Positions 8,506 through 17,425 of a stretch of 64,000 nt of DNA are shown one piece after another. The translations under genes and the position numbers were made by a program. The stretch's first letter is position 1. Every line of letters begins with the position of its first letter. The DNA is taken from assembly GCA_051877575.1 (NCBI GenBank), contig JBJEJA010000046.1, positions 1-64,000 of the forward strand, read 5' to 3'. The notes beneath the pieces were generated by a model. The model made no database searches. It was not told the DNA's origin and saw only the letters and a list, made by a program, of their open reading frames with translations. This DNA is from UBA2882 sp051877575. GTDB lineage: Bacteria; Bacillota; Clostridia; Lachnospirales; Lachnospiraceae.

Positions 8506-9216
8506 ATGCCATATGGATATTGGGGATATTATTATGATCCCACCTATCTTCTGGTGCTGATTGCGGCAATTTTATCTATCATAGCATCCGCCAGAGTAAA
8601 CAGTACTTTTCAAAAATATAATCAGATACCCAGCAGGTCGGGAATGACCGGCGCACAGGCAGCGGAACGGCTGCTTCGTAGTAACGGTATCTATGATGTG
8701 AGGATCGAACATGTGAGAGGGACGTTGACCGATCACTACGATCCCCGGACGAAGGTTGTGCGTCTTTCGGATTCTACCTATCGTTCTTCGTCCGTTGCGG
8801 CAATCGGTGTGGCTGCCCATGAGTGCGGTCATGTATTGCAGCATAATCAGAATTATTTGCCGCTAAAATTGCGTACGATGCTGGTGCCGGTGGCGAATCT
8901 CGGTTCCAGGGCAGGGATTCCATTGATCCTGTTGGGCATTATTCTGGGCTATAACGATCTTTTGATACAGATTGGTATCTGGGTATTTGCGTTGGCAGTT
9001 TTGTTTCAGATCGTCACGCTGCCGGTGGAATACAATGCCTCGGGAAGAGCGTTGAAACTGCTGCAAAGTCAGGGTATCCTGACGGAAACGGAAACCGGGC
9101 AGAGCAGGAAGGTCCTGCGGGCAGCAGCACTGACTTATGTGGCGGCAGCGGCAAATGCGGTACTTCAGTTGCTTCGTCTGATCTTACTGACGGGAAACGG
9201 CAGAAGAAGAGATTAG
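8506..9216 (+). CDS. yugP: Membrane zinc metallopeptidase, YugP family
   Basis: The 236-residue protein has an N-terminal transmembrane segment (YLLVLIAAILSIIASA), the zinc-binding motif HECGHVLQH, and at least two hydrophobic segments after it (IPLILLGIILGY, then the IWVFALAVLFQIVTLPVEY stretch). This is the layout of the putative neutral zinc metallopeptidase family (Zn_peptidase_2). No substrate is established. The gene usually lies beside translation genes in Firmicutes, as here between fmt and rsmB. A site rich in GGAAGGA precedes the ATG. Confidence 0.9.
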   Translation: MPYGYWGYYYDPTYLLVLIAAILSIIASARVNSTFQKYNQIPSRSGMTGAQAAERLLRSNGIYDVRIEHVRGTLTDHYDPRTKVVRLSDSTYRSSSVAAIGVAAHECGHVLQHNQNYLPLKLRTMLVPVANLGSRAGIPLILLGIILGYNDLLIQIGIWVFALAVLFQIVTLPVEYNASGRALKLLQSQGILTETETGQSRKVLRAAALTYVAAAANAVLQLLRLILLTGNGRRRD

Positions 9217-9261
9217 TAAAATTCTGCAAAATACAGTAAACTGGAATATGAGGGAATCATT

Positions 9262-10566
9262 GTGGTCAATACCAGAGAAATTGCGTTGGACTGTATCATG
9301 GAAATCATGGAAAAGAAGCAGTACAGCCATTATGTGATGAAACAGGTTTTGGATAAATACGGGTATCTGGATAGACAGGAACGTTCTTTTATCAAAAGGG
9401 TAACGGAAGGAACTGTGGAAAGGTGTATTGAGATGGACTATATCATCGATGCATTTTCCAAAGTGACTGTCAGAAAGATGAAGCCTTTCATCAGAAACCT
9501 TATGCGGATGAGTGTTTATCAGCTCCTATATATGGATGGAACACCGGATTCGGCCGTTTGCAACGAAGCGGTAAAGTTGGCGGCGAAAAGGGGGTTTTCC
9601 TCTTTGAAGGGGTTTGTCAACGGCGTATTGCGAAATATTGCCAGAAATAAGGAACAGATTGCTTATCCGGAACGAAAGAAAGACGAGACAGCTTTCTTGT
9701 CGGTAGTCTATTCCATGCCTGTCTGGATCGTGGAGATGTGGATTTCCCGTTTCGGAATTGAGAAAACGGAGCGGATATTGCAGGGGCTGTTGGAACCGAG
9801 GCCGGTTACGATCCGGATAAATGAAAATCTTCCGCCTGCGGAAAAGAAAAAACTGCTTGAAAGGATGGCCGATACGGGCATTGAGGTAAAACAGACAGGG
9901 AAGTTAGCATATGCTTATCAACTGAAAAATACGGATCGGATAGAAACCATTCCCGGGTTTGCGGAAGGGAAAATCATGGTGCAGGATGCCGGATCCATGG
10001 AAATTATAGAGATGGCCGGTATCAGGGAGAACCAGATGGTGCTCGATGTCTGCGGTGCACCGGGAGGCAAAGCCGTTCATGCGGCAGAAAAGCTTAAGAA
10101 TACAGGATTTGTAACAGTCAGGGATATTTCTGAGCGAAAAGTTGCTCTGATGGAAGAAAATATTGCAAGGAGCGGTTACGGGAATATCCGGGCCGAGGTC
10201 TTTGATGCGACTGTTTTAAATAAAGAGAATATTGAAAAGGCAGATGTTGTTCTGGCAGATCTGCCCTGTTCGGGACTCGGAGTGATCGGCAGAAAGGCGG
10301 ATATCAAATATCGCATCACGGAGCAGGATGTGGACGCCATTGCCGCATTGCAGCAAAAAATTCTTTCGACGGTGTGGCAGTACGTAAAACCCGGCGGAAA
10401 GCTGGTATACTCTACCTGTACGCTGACAGAGGCGGAAAACGAGAAAAACGTTGCATGGTTTTTGGAACATTATCCTTTTGAAAAGGAAAAAGAAAAAACA
10501 CTGTTTCCGGGGATTGACCCAACGGACGGATTTTATATGGCGGTATTGATACGGAAAGCAGAATGA
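9262..10566 (+). CDS. rsmB: 16S rRNA (cytosine-5) methyltransferase RsmB
   Basis: RsmB methylates C967 (E. coli numbering) of 16S rRNA with S-adenosylmethionine. Residues 1 to about 130 are the NusB-like RNA-binding domain (REIALDCIMEIMEKKQYSHYVM). The catalytic domain has the SAM-binding motif DVCGAPGGKAVHAAE, the LADLPCSGLG motif and the YSTCTLTEAEN motif, giving the two cysteines used by m5C enzymes. The start is GTG with GAGGGA upstream. At 434 residues it is a normal length. Confidence 0.94.
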   Translation: MVNTREIALDCIMEIMEKKQYSHYVMKQVLDKYGYLDRQERSFIKRVTEGTVERCIEMDYIIDAFSKVTVRKMKPFIRNLMRMSVYQLLYMDGTPDSAVCNEAVKLAAKRGFSSLKGFVNGVLRNIARNKEQIAYPERKKDETAFLSVVYSMPVWIVEMWISRFGIEKTERILQGLLEPRPVTIRINENLPPAEKKKLLERMADTGIEVKQTGKLAYAYQLKNTDRIETIPGFAEGKIMVQDAGSMEIIEMAGIRENQMVLDVCGAPGGKAVHAAEKLKNTGFVTVRDISERKVALMEENIARSGYGNIRAEVFDATVLNKENIEKADVVLADLPCSGLGVIGRKADIKYRITEQDVDAIAALQQKILSTVWQYVKPGGKLVYSTCTLTEAENEKNVAWFLEHYPFEKEKEKTLFPGIDPTDGFYMAVLIRKAE

Positions 10567-10597
10567 CGGTCCGGAATGACGTACTGATAAGAAATGA

Positions 10598-11680
10598 ATG
10601 GAATATAAAAAGGCAGCAAAGAAAATGGAAAAGACAGATATCAAATCCATGACCCGTGAAGAATTGCGGAATGTGATTTGTGAAATGGGTGAAAAAAAGT
10701 TCAGAGCGGATCAGATGTATGACTGGATGCATGTCAAACTTGTCAAAGGATTTGATGAAATGACTAATATTTCCAAAGCATTTCGGGAAAACTGTAAAGA
10801 GCGGTTCTCTTATACGGCATTGGAAGCAGTCAGGGTACAGAAGTCTCAAATTGACGGAACGCAGAAATTCCTTTTTGCACTGGAAGACGGAAATCTGGTA
10901 GAAAGCGTGCTGATGCCTTACAAACACGGCAACAGTGTGTGCATTTCATCCCAGGTGGGCTGCAGGATGGGGTGTAAGTTCTGTGCATCCACGTTGGATG
11001 GACTGACCAGAAATTTAAAGCCTTCCGAAATGCTGGATCAGATCTACAGCATTACCCGTCTGACGGGGGAACGGGTTTCCAATGTGGTTGTCATGGGAAC
11101 GGGAGAGCCCCTGGATAATTATGATAATTTGGTACGGTTTATTCGATTGCTGACCGATGAAAACGGACTGCATATCAGCCAGAGAAATGTGACGGTCTCT
11201 ACCTGCGGCATCGTACCGGGAATTTTGAAACTGGCGGAGGAAGGTTTTCAGATCACATTGGCGCTGTCTCTGCACGGTGCCACAGACGAAAAGCGCCGGG
11301 AACTGATGCCCGTTGCAAAGGTTTATTCCATACGGGAATTGATGGATGCGGTAGATACTTATTTTGATAAAACCGGCAGAAGGATTACATTTGAATACAG
11401 CCTGGTGGCAGGGGTCAACGATACATACGAGGATGCGGAGAACCTGTCGAAGCTTGCGGGAAAGAGAAACTGCCATATAAATCTGATCCCGGTAAACCCC
11501 ATAAAAGAGCGGAATTTCAGACAGCCGGATCAGACTTACGTTGTTGCATTTAAAAATAAACTTGAAAAAAATCGAATAAATGTTACTATTAGAAGGGAAA
11601 TGGGCAGAGATATAGATGGTGCCTGTGGACAGCTTAGAAAGAGACATTTAGAAGAGGGCAAGGAGGATATACGTTGTTAG
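10598..11680 (+). CDS. rlmN: Dual-specificity 23S rRNA/tRNA adenine-C2 methyltransferase RlmN
   Basis: RlmN is a radical SAM enzyme that makes m2A2503 in 23S rRNA and m2A37 in some tRNAs. The cluster motif C-x3-C-x2-C is at Cys122, Cys126 and Cys129 (CRMGCKFCAS). VVMGTGEPLDNYDN and LALSLHGATDEKRRELMP are further family segments. The start is uncertain: ATG 10598 gives 360 residues, while ATG 10625 fits the usual N terminus better, and neither has a strong ribosome binding site. The 3' end overlaps the phosphatase gene by seven bases. Confidence 0.95.
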   Translation: MEYKKAAKKMEKTDIKSMTREELRNVICEMGEKKFRADQMYDWMHVKLVKGFDEMTNISKAFRENCKERFSYTALEAVRVQKSQIDGTQKFLFALEDGNLVESVLMPYKHGNSVCISSQVGCRMGCKFCASTLDGLTRNLKPSEMLDQIYSITRLTGERVSNVVVMGTGEPLDNYDNLVRFIRLLTDENGLHISQRNVTVSTCGIVPGILKLAEEGFQITLALSLHGATDEKRRELMPVAKVYSIRELMDAVDTYFDKTGRRITFEYSLVAGVNDTYEDAENLSKLAGKRNCHINLIPVNPIKERNFRQPDQTYVVAFKNKLEKNRINVTIRREMGRDIDGACGQLRKRHLEEGKEDIRC

Positions 11681-12426
11681 AAACATATTCCGTAACAGAT
11701 GTCGGGCGAAAAAGACAATTAAATCAGGATTACGTGTTCTCTTCGGCAAAGCCTTTGGGAAATATGCCGAACCTGTTTATTGTGGCAGATGGTATGGGCG
11801 GACATAACGCCGGAGACTATGCATCAAAATGTACCACGGAAACGGTTGTCGGCGAAATCAGGAATTCTTTTGAGAAAAATCCGACAATTATTATTCAGAA
11901 GGCGATACAGGCTGCAAATAAGAAGATTCGGGAAGATGCCGCATCGGATGAAAATTTGTTCGGAATGGGCACAACGCTGGTTGTAGCTACCGTTATCGGC
12001 AAATATCTTCAGGTAGCCAATGTGGGAGATTCCAGATTGTATATTATCGGGAAGAGAGGGATCAGGCAGATTACCAGAGACCATTCTCTTGTTGAAGAAA
12101 TGATACGGCTGGGAGGGCTTGCAAGGGAAGATGCCCGCAGGCACCCGGATAAAAATATTATTACCAGGGCAATCGGAGCAAAGGATGAGGTGGAAGCAGA
12201 TTTCTTTACGGAAGAATTGCAGCCCGGTGATATTATTTTGATGTGTTCCGACGGATTGACCAATATGCTGGAAGATCGGGAAATCGAAGAAATTGTACAG
12301 AACAGGGAATTGGAAGAGTTGATCCAAAAGGGCGATGCCCTGATCAGTGCCGCCAATAATCACGGTGGCAAGGACAATATAGCTGTTGTATTAGTAAAAC
12401 CCTTTGAGGACGAGGTGGAAAGATGA
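11674..12426 (+). CDS. prpC: PP2C-family serine/threonine phosphatase (Stp/PrpC)
   Basis: This metal-dependent phosphatase reverses the action of the PASTA kinase encoded next. Conserved motifs are TDVGRKRQLNQDY, the metal-binding VADGMGGHNAGDYA, ANVGDSRLYII, ITRDHSLVEEM, CSDGLTNML and GGKDNIAVVLV. It starts with TTG seven bases inside rlmN, supported by AGGAGG upstream, and ends in a 4-base overlap (ATGA) with the kinase gene. The phosphatase-kinase-rsgA-rpe order is typical of Firmicutes. Confidence 0.95.
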   Translation: MLETYSVTDVGRKRQLNQDYVFSSAKPLGNMPNLFIVADGMGGHNAGDYASKCTTETVVGEIRNSFEKNPTIIIQKAIQAANKKIREDAASDENLFGMGTTLVVATVIGKYLQVANVGDSRLYIIGKRGIRQITRDHSLVEEMIRLGGLAREDARRHPDKNIITRAIGAKDEVEADFFTEELQPGDIILMCSDGLTNMLEDREIEEIVQNRELEELIQKGDALISAANNHGGKDNIAVVLVKPFEDEVER

Positions 12427-14561
12427 TTATACTTGGAATGTTAATTGGTGACCGGTATGAAATTTTGGATAAGATCGGCACCGGCGGTATGAGTGATGTA
12501 TATAAGGCAAAGGATCATAAATTAAATAGATTTGTAGCGGTCAAAGTATTAAAACAGGAATTCAGTGAAAATACCAATTTTGTTTCCAAATTCCGTGTGG
12601 AGGCACAGGCTGCTGCAGGATTGATGCACCCCAATATTGTAAATGTTTATGATGTCGGGGAAGAAGACGGTATCTATTATATTGTTATGGAACTGGTGGA
12701 AGGCATTACGCTCAAAAACTATATTGAGAAAAAATCCCGCCTTTCCATCAAAGAGGCAATCAGTATCGCCATTCAGGTATCCATGGGGATTGAAGCAGCC
12801 CATAACAATCATATTATTCACAGGGATATCAAACCGCAGAATATTATTATTTCCAAAGACGGAAAGGTAAAAGTAACGGATTTCGGTATAGCCAAAGCGG
12901 CAACCAGCAACACGATCACTTCCAATGTGATGGGAAGCGTCCATTATACATCTCCCGAGCAGGCGAGAGGCGGCTTTTCCGATGAAAAGAGTGATATCTA
13001 TTCGCTCGGGTGCACTATGTTTGAGATGCTGACGGGTCATGTGCCTTTTGACGGAGAGACTACGGTGGCTATCGCCATCAAGCACATTCAGGAGGAGATG
13101 CCTTCTCCCAGAGAGTATGTGCCGGAGATTCCCGTATGTGTGGAAAAAATCATTTTTAAATGTACTCAAAAGAGTCCTGACCGCAGATATCAGAGCATGG
13201 GTGAGCTGATTGTGGATCTGAAGAAGTCCCTGATCACACCGGATGAAGATTTTGTAACCATGGTTGATGTAGACACTTCCGCAGCAACCAAAGCCATTAC
13301 GGAAGAGGATATGGCAGAGATCAAAGAAAGAACGGGATCTTTGGCAGTGGAAGAGGTTCATATGCGTCTGAATGAGGACGCTGCCAAAGCGAAGAGTAAA
13401 GAAAAAGCGCTTCATGTGATCGACGAGGATGAAGAGGAACCTGATGAGATCGATGAAGATGATGAGGAATATGATGATGACGATCTGGATCCCAAAATGG
13501 AGAGGATTACGACGATCCTTGCCATTGTGGCAGCTGTTATCATCGGTGTGATCGCACTGGTGCTTGTGGCGAATGCTGTTGGTATTTTTAAGGGCAACAA
13601 CAAGCAGGATGAGGAACAGGTTGAAGATATTGAAATGGTAAATGTGGTCGGCATGGATGTGGAAGTGGCGAAGGCTACGTTGGATGAAATCTATGTGACC
13701 TATGAAATAACTTATGAAGAGTCCGATGAGGTCGAGGAAAATAAGGTTATTTCCCAGAGTATCGATCCCGGCGAAATGGTTGCACAGGGAACCAAAGTGA
13801 TATTGGTTGTCAGCAGCGGTGTCGAAGGTGTGGAAGTGCCGGATGTAACCGGTATGGAAGAGCAGGCTGCAGCGGATAAATTGAGAGCGGCAGGCTTTAA
13901 AGTTTCCACGGAAACGGACTATGATGACGATGTGGAAGAAGGATATGTAATTTCCCAGACTCCGAAGGGTGGAGAGAAAGCTGCCAAGGAGTCAACAATT
14001 ATTTTAACTATCAGCAAGGGACAAAGAATAGCGGTACCGGATTTGAGAGGACTTAGTGAAAGTGCAGCAAAGGATAAATTAGCTGCGGCAAATCTAAAAG
14101 CCGGAACCGTAACAGAAGAGTATAGTGATTCCGTGACGGCGGGCTGCGTTATTTCCCAAAGCTATTCTCCGGGAATGGAAGTGGATGAGGGAACAGTCGT
14201 CAATTTTGTACTGAGTCTTGGGAAGAAAGAGATCAGATATAACTATGTAGGCAGTATTAATGCACCTACCGGCTATGTGAACGGAACTACCGTGACGATT
14301 ACGATTAAAGCGGCAGACGGGGAAACACGTACCTTTACGACATCATCTTTCCCGTTCAATGTCAATGAAACCGGTTTTAAATCTCAGACAGGTACGGTCA
14401 GCATGAGCGGCACCAGAACGGAAACCACACAGGAGCCAAAAAAGGATGAAGCGGGAAATCTGGTATTGGATGAAATGGGAAATCCTGTGTATGAAACGGT
14501 TGAAACCGAAGTGCCGGTGGATTACGGCTCTCAGTCCGTAACCTTTACAATGGCACAGTAG
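12423..14561 (+). CDS. prkC: Serine/threonine kinase with PASTA domains (PrkC/PknB/Stk)
   Basis: The 712-residue protein is a membrane sensor kinase of muropeptides and lipid II. Residues 1 to about 280 are a Hanks kinase: glycine loop GTGGMSDVYKA, lysine VKVLK, catalytic loop HRDIKPQN near 133, and DFGIAKA. A very acidic linker (about 341-358, nearly all Asp and Glu) precedes one transmembrane helix (about 362-388). Outside the cell are three PASTA repeats (about 404-470, 471-536, 536-603), then a C-terminal beta-rich extension of about 110 residues reaching the end. The acidic linker and extension are less standard; the extension's function is unknown. Confidence 0.95.
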   Translation: MIILGMLIGDRYEILDKIGTGGMSDVYKAKDHKLNRFVAVKVLKQEFSENTNFVSKFRVEAQAAAGLMHPNIVNVYDVGEEDGIYYIVMELVEGITLKNYIEKKSRLSIKEAISIAIQVSMGIEAAHNNHIIHRDIKPQNIIISKDGKVKVTDFGIAKAATSNTITSNVMGSVHYTSPEQARGGFSDEKSDIYSLGCTMFEMLTGHVPFDGETTVAIAIKHIQEEMPSPREYVPEIPVCVEKIIFKCTQKSPDRRYQSMGELIVDLKKSLITPDEDFVTMVDVDTSAATKAITEEDMAEIKERTGSLAVEEVHMRLNEDAAKAKSKEKALHVIDEDEEEPDEIDEDDEEYDDDDLDPKMERITTILAIVAAVIIGVIALVLVANAVGIFKGNNKQDEEQVEDIEMVNVVGMDVEVAKATLDEIYVTYEITYEESDEVEENKVISQSIDPGEMVAQGTKVILVVSSGVEGVEVPDVTGMEEQAAADKLRAAGFKVSTETDYDDDVEEGYVISQTPKGGEKAAKESTIILTISKGQRIAVPDLRGLSESAAKDKLAAANLKAGTVTEEYSDSVTAGCVISQSYSPGMEVDEGTVVNFVLSLGKKEIRYNYVGSINAPTGYVNGTTVTITIKAADGETRTFTTSSFPFNVNETGFKSQTGTVSMSGTRTETTQEPKKDEAGNLVLDEMGNPVYETVETEVPVDYGSQSVTFTMAQ

Positions 14562-14569
14562 GTTAACAC

Positions 14570-15448
14570 ATGCAAGGGAAAATTATTAAAGGAATTGCAG
14601 GATTTTATTATGTGAAATGCTGCGACGGAAATATTTACGAATGTAAGGCCAAGGGCGTTTTTCGCAAGGATCACAGGAAACCACTGGTCGGGGATGAAGT
14701 TATCATGGATGTGGTAGATGAAAAAGAGCATCTTGGGAATATTGCCGAACTGTTGGAACGGAAAAACGAATTGATCCGACCGGCGGTTGCCAATATTGAT
14801 CAGGCATTGGTCATTTTTGCGGCGACTGCACCGGAACCCAATCTGGGGTTGTTGGATCGTTTTCTGATCCGGATGGAGTATCAGGGGATTGAGACGGTGA
14901 TCTGTTTTAACAAATCCGATTTGGTTTCGGAAGTGCAGAAAGAACGTCTTGCCCGGATTTATGAGAGTGCGGGATATAAGGTTGTATTTGTCAGTGCCCT
15001 GCAGAAACAGGGGGTTGACCAGATAGGAGATTTATTAAAGGGAAAAGTGACAACGGTTGCGGGTCCCAGTGGGGTGGGTAAATCAACGTTAGTCAATTGT
15101 CTGCAGAGCGAAACCGTTATGGAGACAGGAGCAATCAGTGCCCGGATTGAGCGGGGAAAACATACGACCAGACATTCCCGATTGATGGAAATAGAGGAAG
15201 GCACTTATATTTTTGATACGCCGGGGTTCAGTTCTTTAAGCGTATCGGATCTGTTGCCGGAAGAATTGACGAAATGTTTTCCGGAGTTTACAAGATATGA
15301 AGATCAATGCAGGTTTTTGGGTTGTGCACATATTCGTGAACCTGAATGTGGGGTAAAGGATGCGCTTGCTGCGGGGGAAATCAGCAGGGAAAGATACGAG
15401 GACTATGTAAGCCTTTATACAGAATGCAAAAATAAAAGGAGATACTGA
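14570..15448 (+). CDS. rsgA: Ribosome small-subunit-dependent GTPase RsgA
   Basis: RsgA is a circularly permuted GTPase that checks late maturation of the 30S subunit. An OB-fold comes first, then the G4 motif CFNKSDLV ahead of the G1 P-loop GPSGVGKST (from residue 165), which shows the permutation. FDTPGFSSL is the G3 motif. The C-terminal zinc finger uses Cys247, Cys252, His254 and Cys260. It follows the kinase gene after eight bases and is a reported substrate of PrkC-type kinases in other Firmicutes. Confidence 0.95.
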   Translation: MQGKIIKGIAGFYYVKCCDGNIYECKAKGVFRKDHRKPLVGDEVIMDVVDEKEHLGNIAELLERKNELIRPAVANIDQALVIFAATAPEPNLGLLDRFLIRMEYQGIETVICFNKSDLVSEVQKERLARIYESAGYKVVFVSALQKQGVDQIGDLLKGKVTTVAGPSGVGKSTLVNCLQSETVMETGAISARIERGKHTTRHSRLMEIEEGTYIFDTPGFSSLSVSDLLPEELTKCFPEFTRYEDQCRFLGCAHIREPECGVKDALAAGEISRERYEDYVSLYTECKNKRRY

Positions 15449-15449
15449 C

Positions 15450-16115
15450 ATGGCAATTTTGTCCCCATCCATTCTTGCGGCGGATTTCGCAAGATTGGGA
15501 GAACAGGTAGAAAAAGTCGATAGAGCGGGAGCGGAATATATTCATATTGATGTTATGGATGGAGTATTTGTTCCATCCATTTCCTTTGGCTTTCCCATTA
15601 TTCAGTCCCTTCGGAAAGTGACAGATAAGTTTTTTGATGTGCATTTAATGATCACCGAACCGGAACGTTATATTGATCAGTTCGCGGCTGCGGGAGCAGA
15701 TGGTCTGACCATACACATTGAAGCATGCCGATGCATGGTGGACACCCTTCTGAAAATCAAAGCGAAAGGTCTTCGGACAGGGATTTCCTTGCATCCGCAG
15801 ACCCCGATAGAATCATTATATCCCTATCTTGATTATGTGGATCAGGTCTTGGTTATGACTGTGAATACCGGATTTGGCGGACAGAAATATTTGGATAGCT
15901 GCACCCGGAAAATCCGGGATGTCAGGGCGGAGATCGATCGCAGAGGCTTACAGGTGGATGTGGCGGTAGATGGAGGGGTCCATTTCGGAAATGTGAATAT
16001 GATCTTGGACGCGGGAGCCAATGTCATTGTATCCGGTTCTGCAATATTTAAAGGTGATATCACCGCAAATGTAGAATACTTTATGGATCTGCTAAAAATG
16101 CATGATTTACGATAA
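15450..16115 (+). CDS. rpe: Ribulose-phosphate 3-epimerase
   Basis: Rpe interconverts ribulose 5-phosphate and xylulose 5-phosphate in the pentose phosphate pathway. The TIM barrel opens LSPSILAADFARLGEQ; HIDVMDGVFVPSISFG and DVHLMITEPERYI carry metal-site residues, and VDGGVHFGN and SGSAIFKGD form the phosphate site. Its ATG is one base after the rsgA stop. It is the last gene of the murE operon and is followed by a strong terminator. The thiamine pyrophosphokinase gene often found next is missing here. Confidence 0.95.
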   Translation: MAILSPSILAADFARLGEQVEKVDRAGAEYIHIDVMDGVFVPSISFGFPIIQSLRKVTDKFFDVHLMITEPERYIDQFAAAGADGLTIHIEACRCMVDTLLKIKAKGLRTGISLHPQTPIESLYPYLDYVDQVLVMTVNTGFGGQKYLDSCTRKIRDVRAEIDRRGLQVDVAVDGGVHFGNVNMILDAGANVIVSGSAIFKGDITANVEYFMDLLKMHDLR

Positions 16116-16117
16116 CC

Positions 16118-16143
16118 AAAAGGGGCTGTAACAAGCCCCTTTT
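16118..16143. terminator. Bidirectional terminator between rpe and the nuclease gene
   Basis: AAAAGGGGCT (16118-16127) pairs perfectly with AGCCCCTTTT (16134-16143) around a 6-nt loop. The A-tract and T-tract make it usable from both strands, which fits the two convergent genes. Confidence 0.9.
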
Positions 16144-16149
16144 GATATT

Positions 16150-17142
16150 TTAACGAATGTGATTTGTTTCGTTTATAATTGCCTGCAGTTCTGAAATGCG
16201 GGCAGAAAGCTGTGCAATAGCAGCATCTTTGTTTTTGTTATCTTCTTCTAATCTTCTTTGGCTCTCTTCCAATTGTTGATTACGGCCTTCCAATTGTTGA
16301 TTACGGCCTTCCAATTGTTGATTACGGCCTTCCAATTGTTGATTACGGCCTTCCAGCTGTTGATTGTGGTCTTCCAGCTGTCGTTTGTATTCTTCCAATT
16401 CTTTCGTGTAATTTTCATTGACTCTCTGCCAGTACAGAAAGTCCTCCCTTGCTTCACACTGCAGGCGAATTTGCTCGTCCTGGGTGAGCTGCAAGATGGT
16501 GTTGGAAGCCTCTTCGATCATAGGATCTTTTTGTGCGAGCATTTTAATCTCCTCCCATGTGATAGCTTTGAAGAGAGAAGCCCAGTAGTCGATGTGAAAG
16601 TGCTTGTCCTCTTCGGTTGCAAGGTTTATATGGGTTAAGTCTAGCACAGAAAGTCGAAATTTGCCACTGTAGATTTTGTGGTTTTTTATGTTGGACATCA
16701 TATAGGTGGCGAAGAACTCCGGTGCATCCGGAAAAAGTGTAAAATCGAGAATGCTGATCTGGATGGCAGTTTTTACATGGAGATATTCATCACCGCGGTT
16801 TAAGTTGTCGAAGGAACGGCTCAGATAACTGAGAGAGCGTTCCGGCCAATTATGTTGGTTGATGACTTGCATTTCAAGATTGATAATAGTGTTGTCATTA
16901 AGCAGGCATCTGATATCTAACAGAAAATTCTTTTCATCAATGGCAGCTCCAAGCTCGATGGGATTGAGAATTGTGACGGACAGAACTTCTTTCGGAGAAA
17001 GATGCAGGAGAGAACAAATGAATCCTTTCAAGACCTTATTGTTTTTTTGCAGAAGGGCACGGAAAAGATAGTCATTTGTCATGGGGATTTCTACCGGTCC
17101 GGTTGCCTGCGAGAGCAGAGAAGTGACTTGGTTCCTTTTCAT
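16150..17142 (-). CDS. Rpn/PD-(D/E)XK nuclease family protein with coiled-coil repeat tail
   Basis: The N terminus (IPMTNDYLFRALLQKN, then LLHLSPKEVLSVTILNPIELG) and the core DIRCLLNDNTIINLEMQV match the PD-(D/E)XK nuclease-transposase family related to recombination-promoting Rpn proteins. The Asp, Glu-x-Gln catalytic pattern is in that core. The C-terminal 100 residues are a coiled coil in which EGRNQQL repeats as a perfect heptad, encoded by 21-bp tandem repeats. ATG 17142 is chosen since AAAGGAA lies eight bases upstream; 13 more codons are open before it. Rpn proteins have been linked to mobile DNA and phage defence; the cellular role here is unknown. Confidence 0.8.
   Translation of the reverse strand: MKRNQVTSLLSQATGPVEIPMTNDYLFRALLQKNNKVLKGFICSLLHLSPKEVLSVTILNPIELGAAIDEKNFLLDIRCLLNDNTIINLEMQVINQHNWPERSLSYLSRSFDNLNRGDEYLHVKTAIQISILDFTLFPDAPEFFATYMMSNIKNHKIYSGKFRLSVLDLTHINLATEEDKHFHIDYWASLFKAITWEEIKMLAQKDPMIEEASNTILQLTQDEQIRLQCEAREDFLYWQRVNENYTKELEEYKRQLEDHNQQLEGRNQQLEGRNQQLEGRNQQLEGRNQQLEESQRRLEEDNKNKDAAIAQLSARISELQAIINETNHIR
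16267..16392 (-). repeat. 21-bp coding minisatellite
   Basis: Four perfect copies of a 21-bp unit (16267-16350, beginning ttccaattgttg on the plus strand) are followed by two degenerate copies (to 16392). Each unit encodes one coiled-coil heptad (EGRNQQL), so gain or loss of a unit keeps the reading frame and changes only coil length. Perfect identity suggests recent slippage or homogenisation. Confidence 0.95.
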
Positions 17143-17344
17143 AGATATGTTCCTTTCGTAAATAAGATGTGTTTTCGGCAATAAGCAATCAAGGATATAA
17201 ATACCGAAAAAATAGTAAAACTGTTAAAAAGGCTGAAATAGTCGGCGGGCTGCCGCTGAATGAAATGAGATAAAACTCAGAACATGAAATAAGATATCTC
17301 AAAAATATCATAGCAGTACGGAAAATGCAAGAAAAATCTATGAA

Positions 17345-17373
17345 TTTACTTTTGGACTTCTTTATGATATAGT
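17345..17373 (+). promoter_or_regulatory. Promoter of ychF
   Basis: TTTACT (17345-17350) and TATAGT (17368-17373) are 17 bp apart, 52 bases before the ychF start. The rest of the 243-base region between the nuclease and ychF is AT-rich and shows no gene. Confidence 0.6.
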
Positions 17374-17425
17374 GAATGCTGGACATAAGATAAAAAATGA
17401 AGCCTTTAAGGAGGAAATATAGAAC

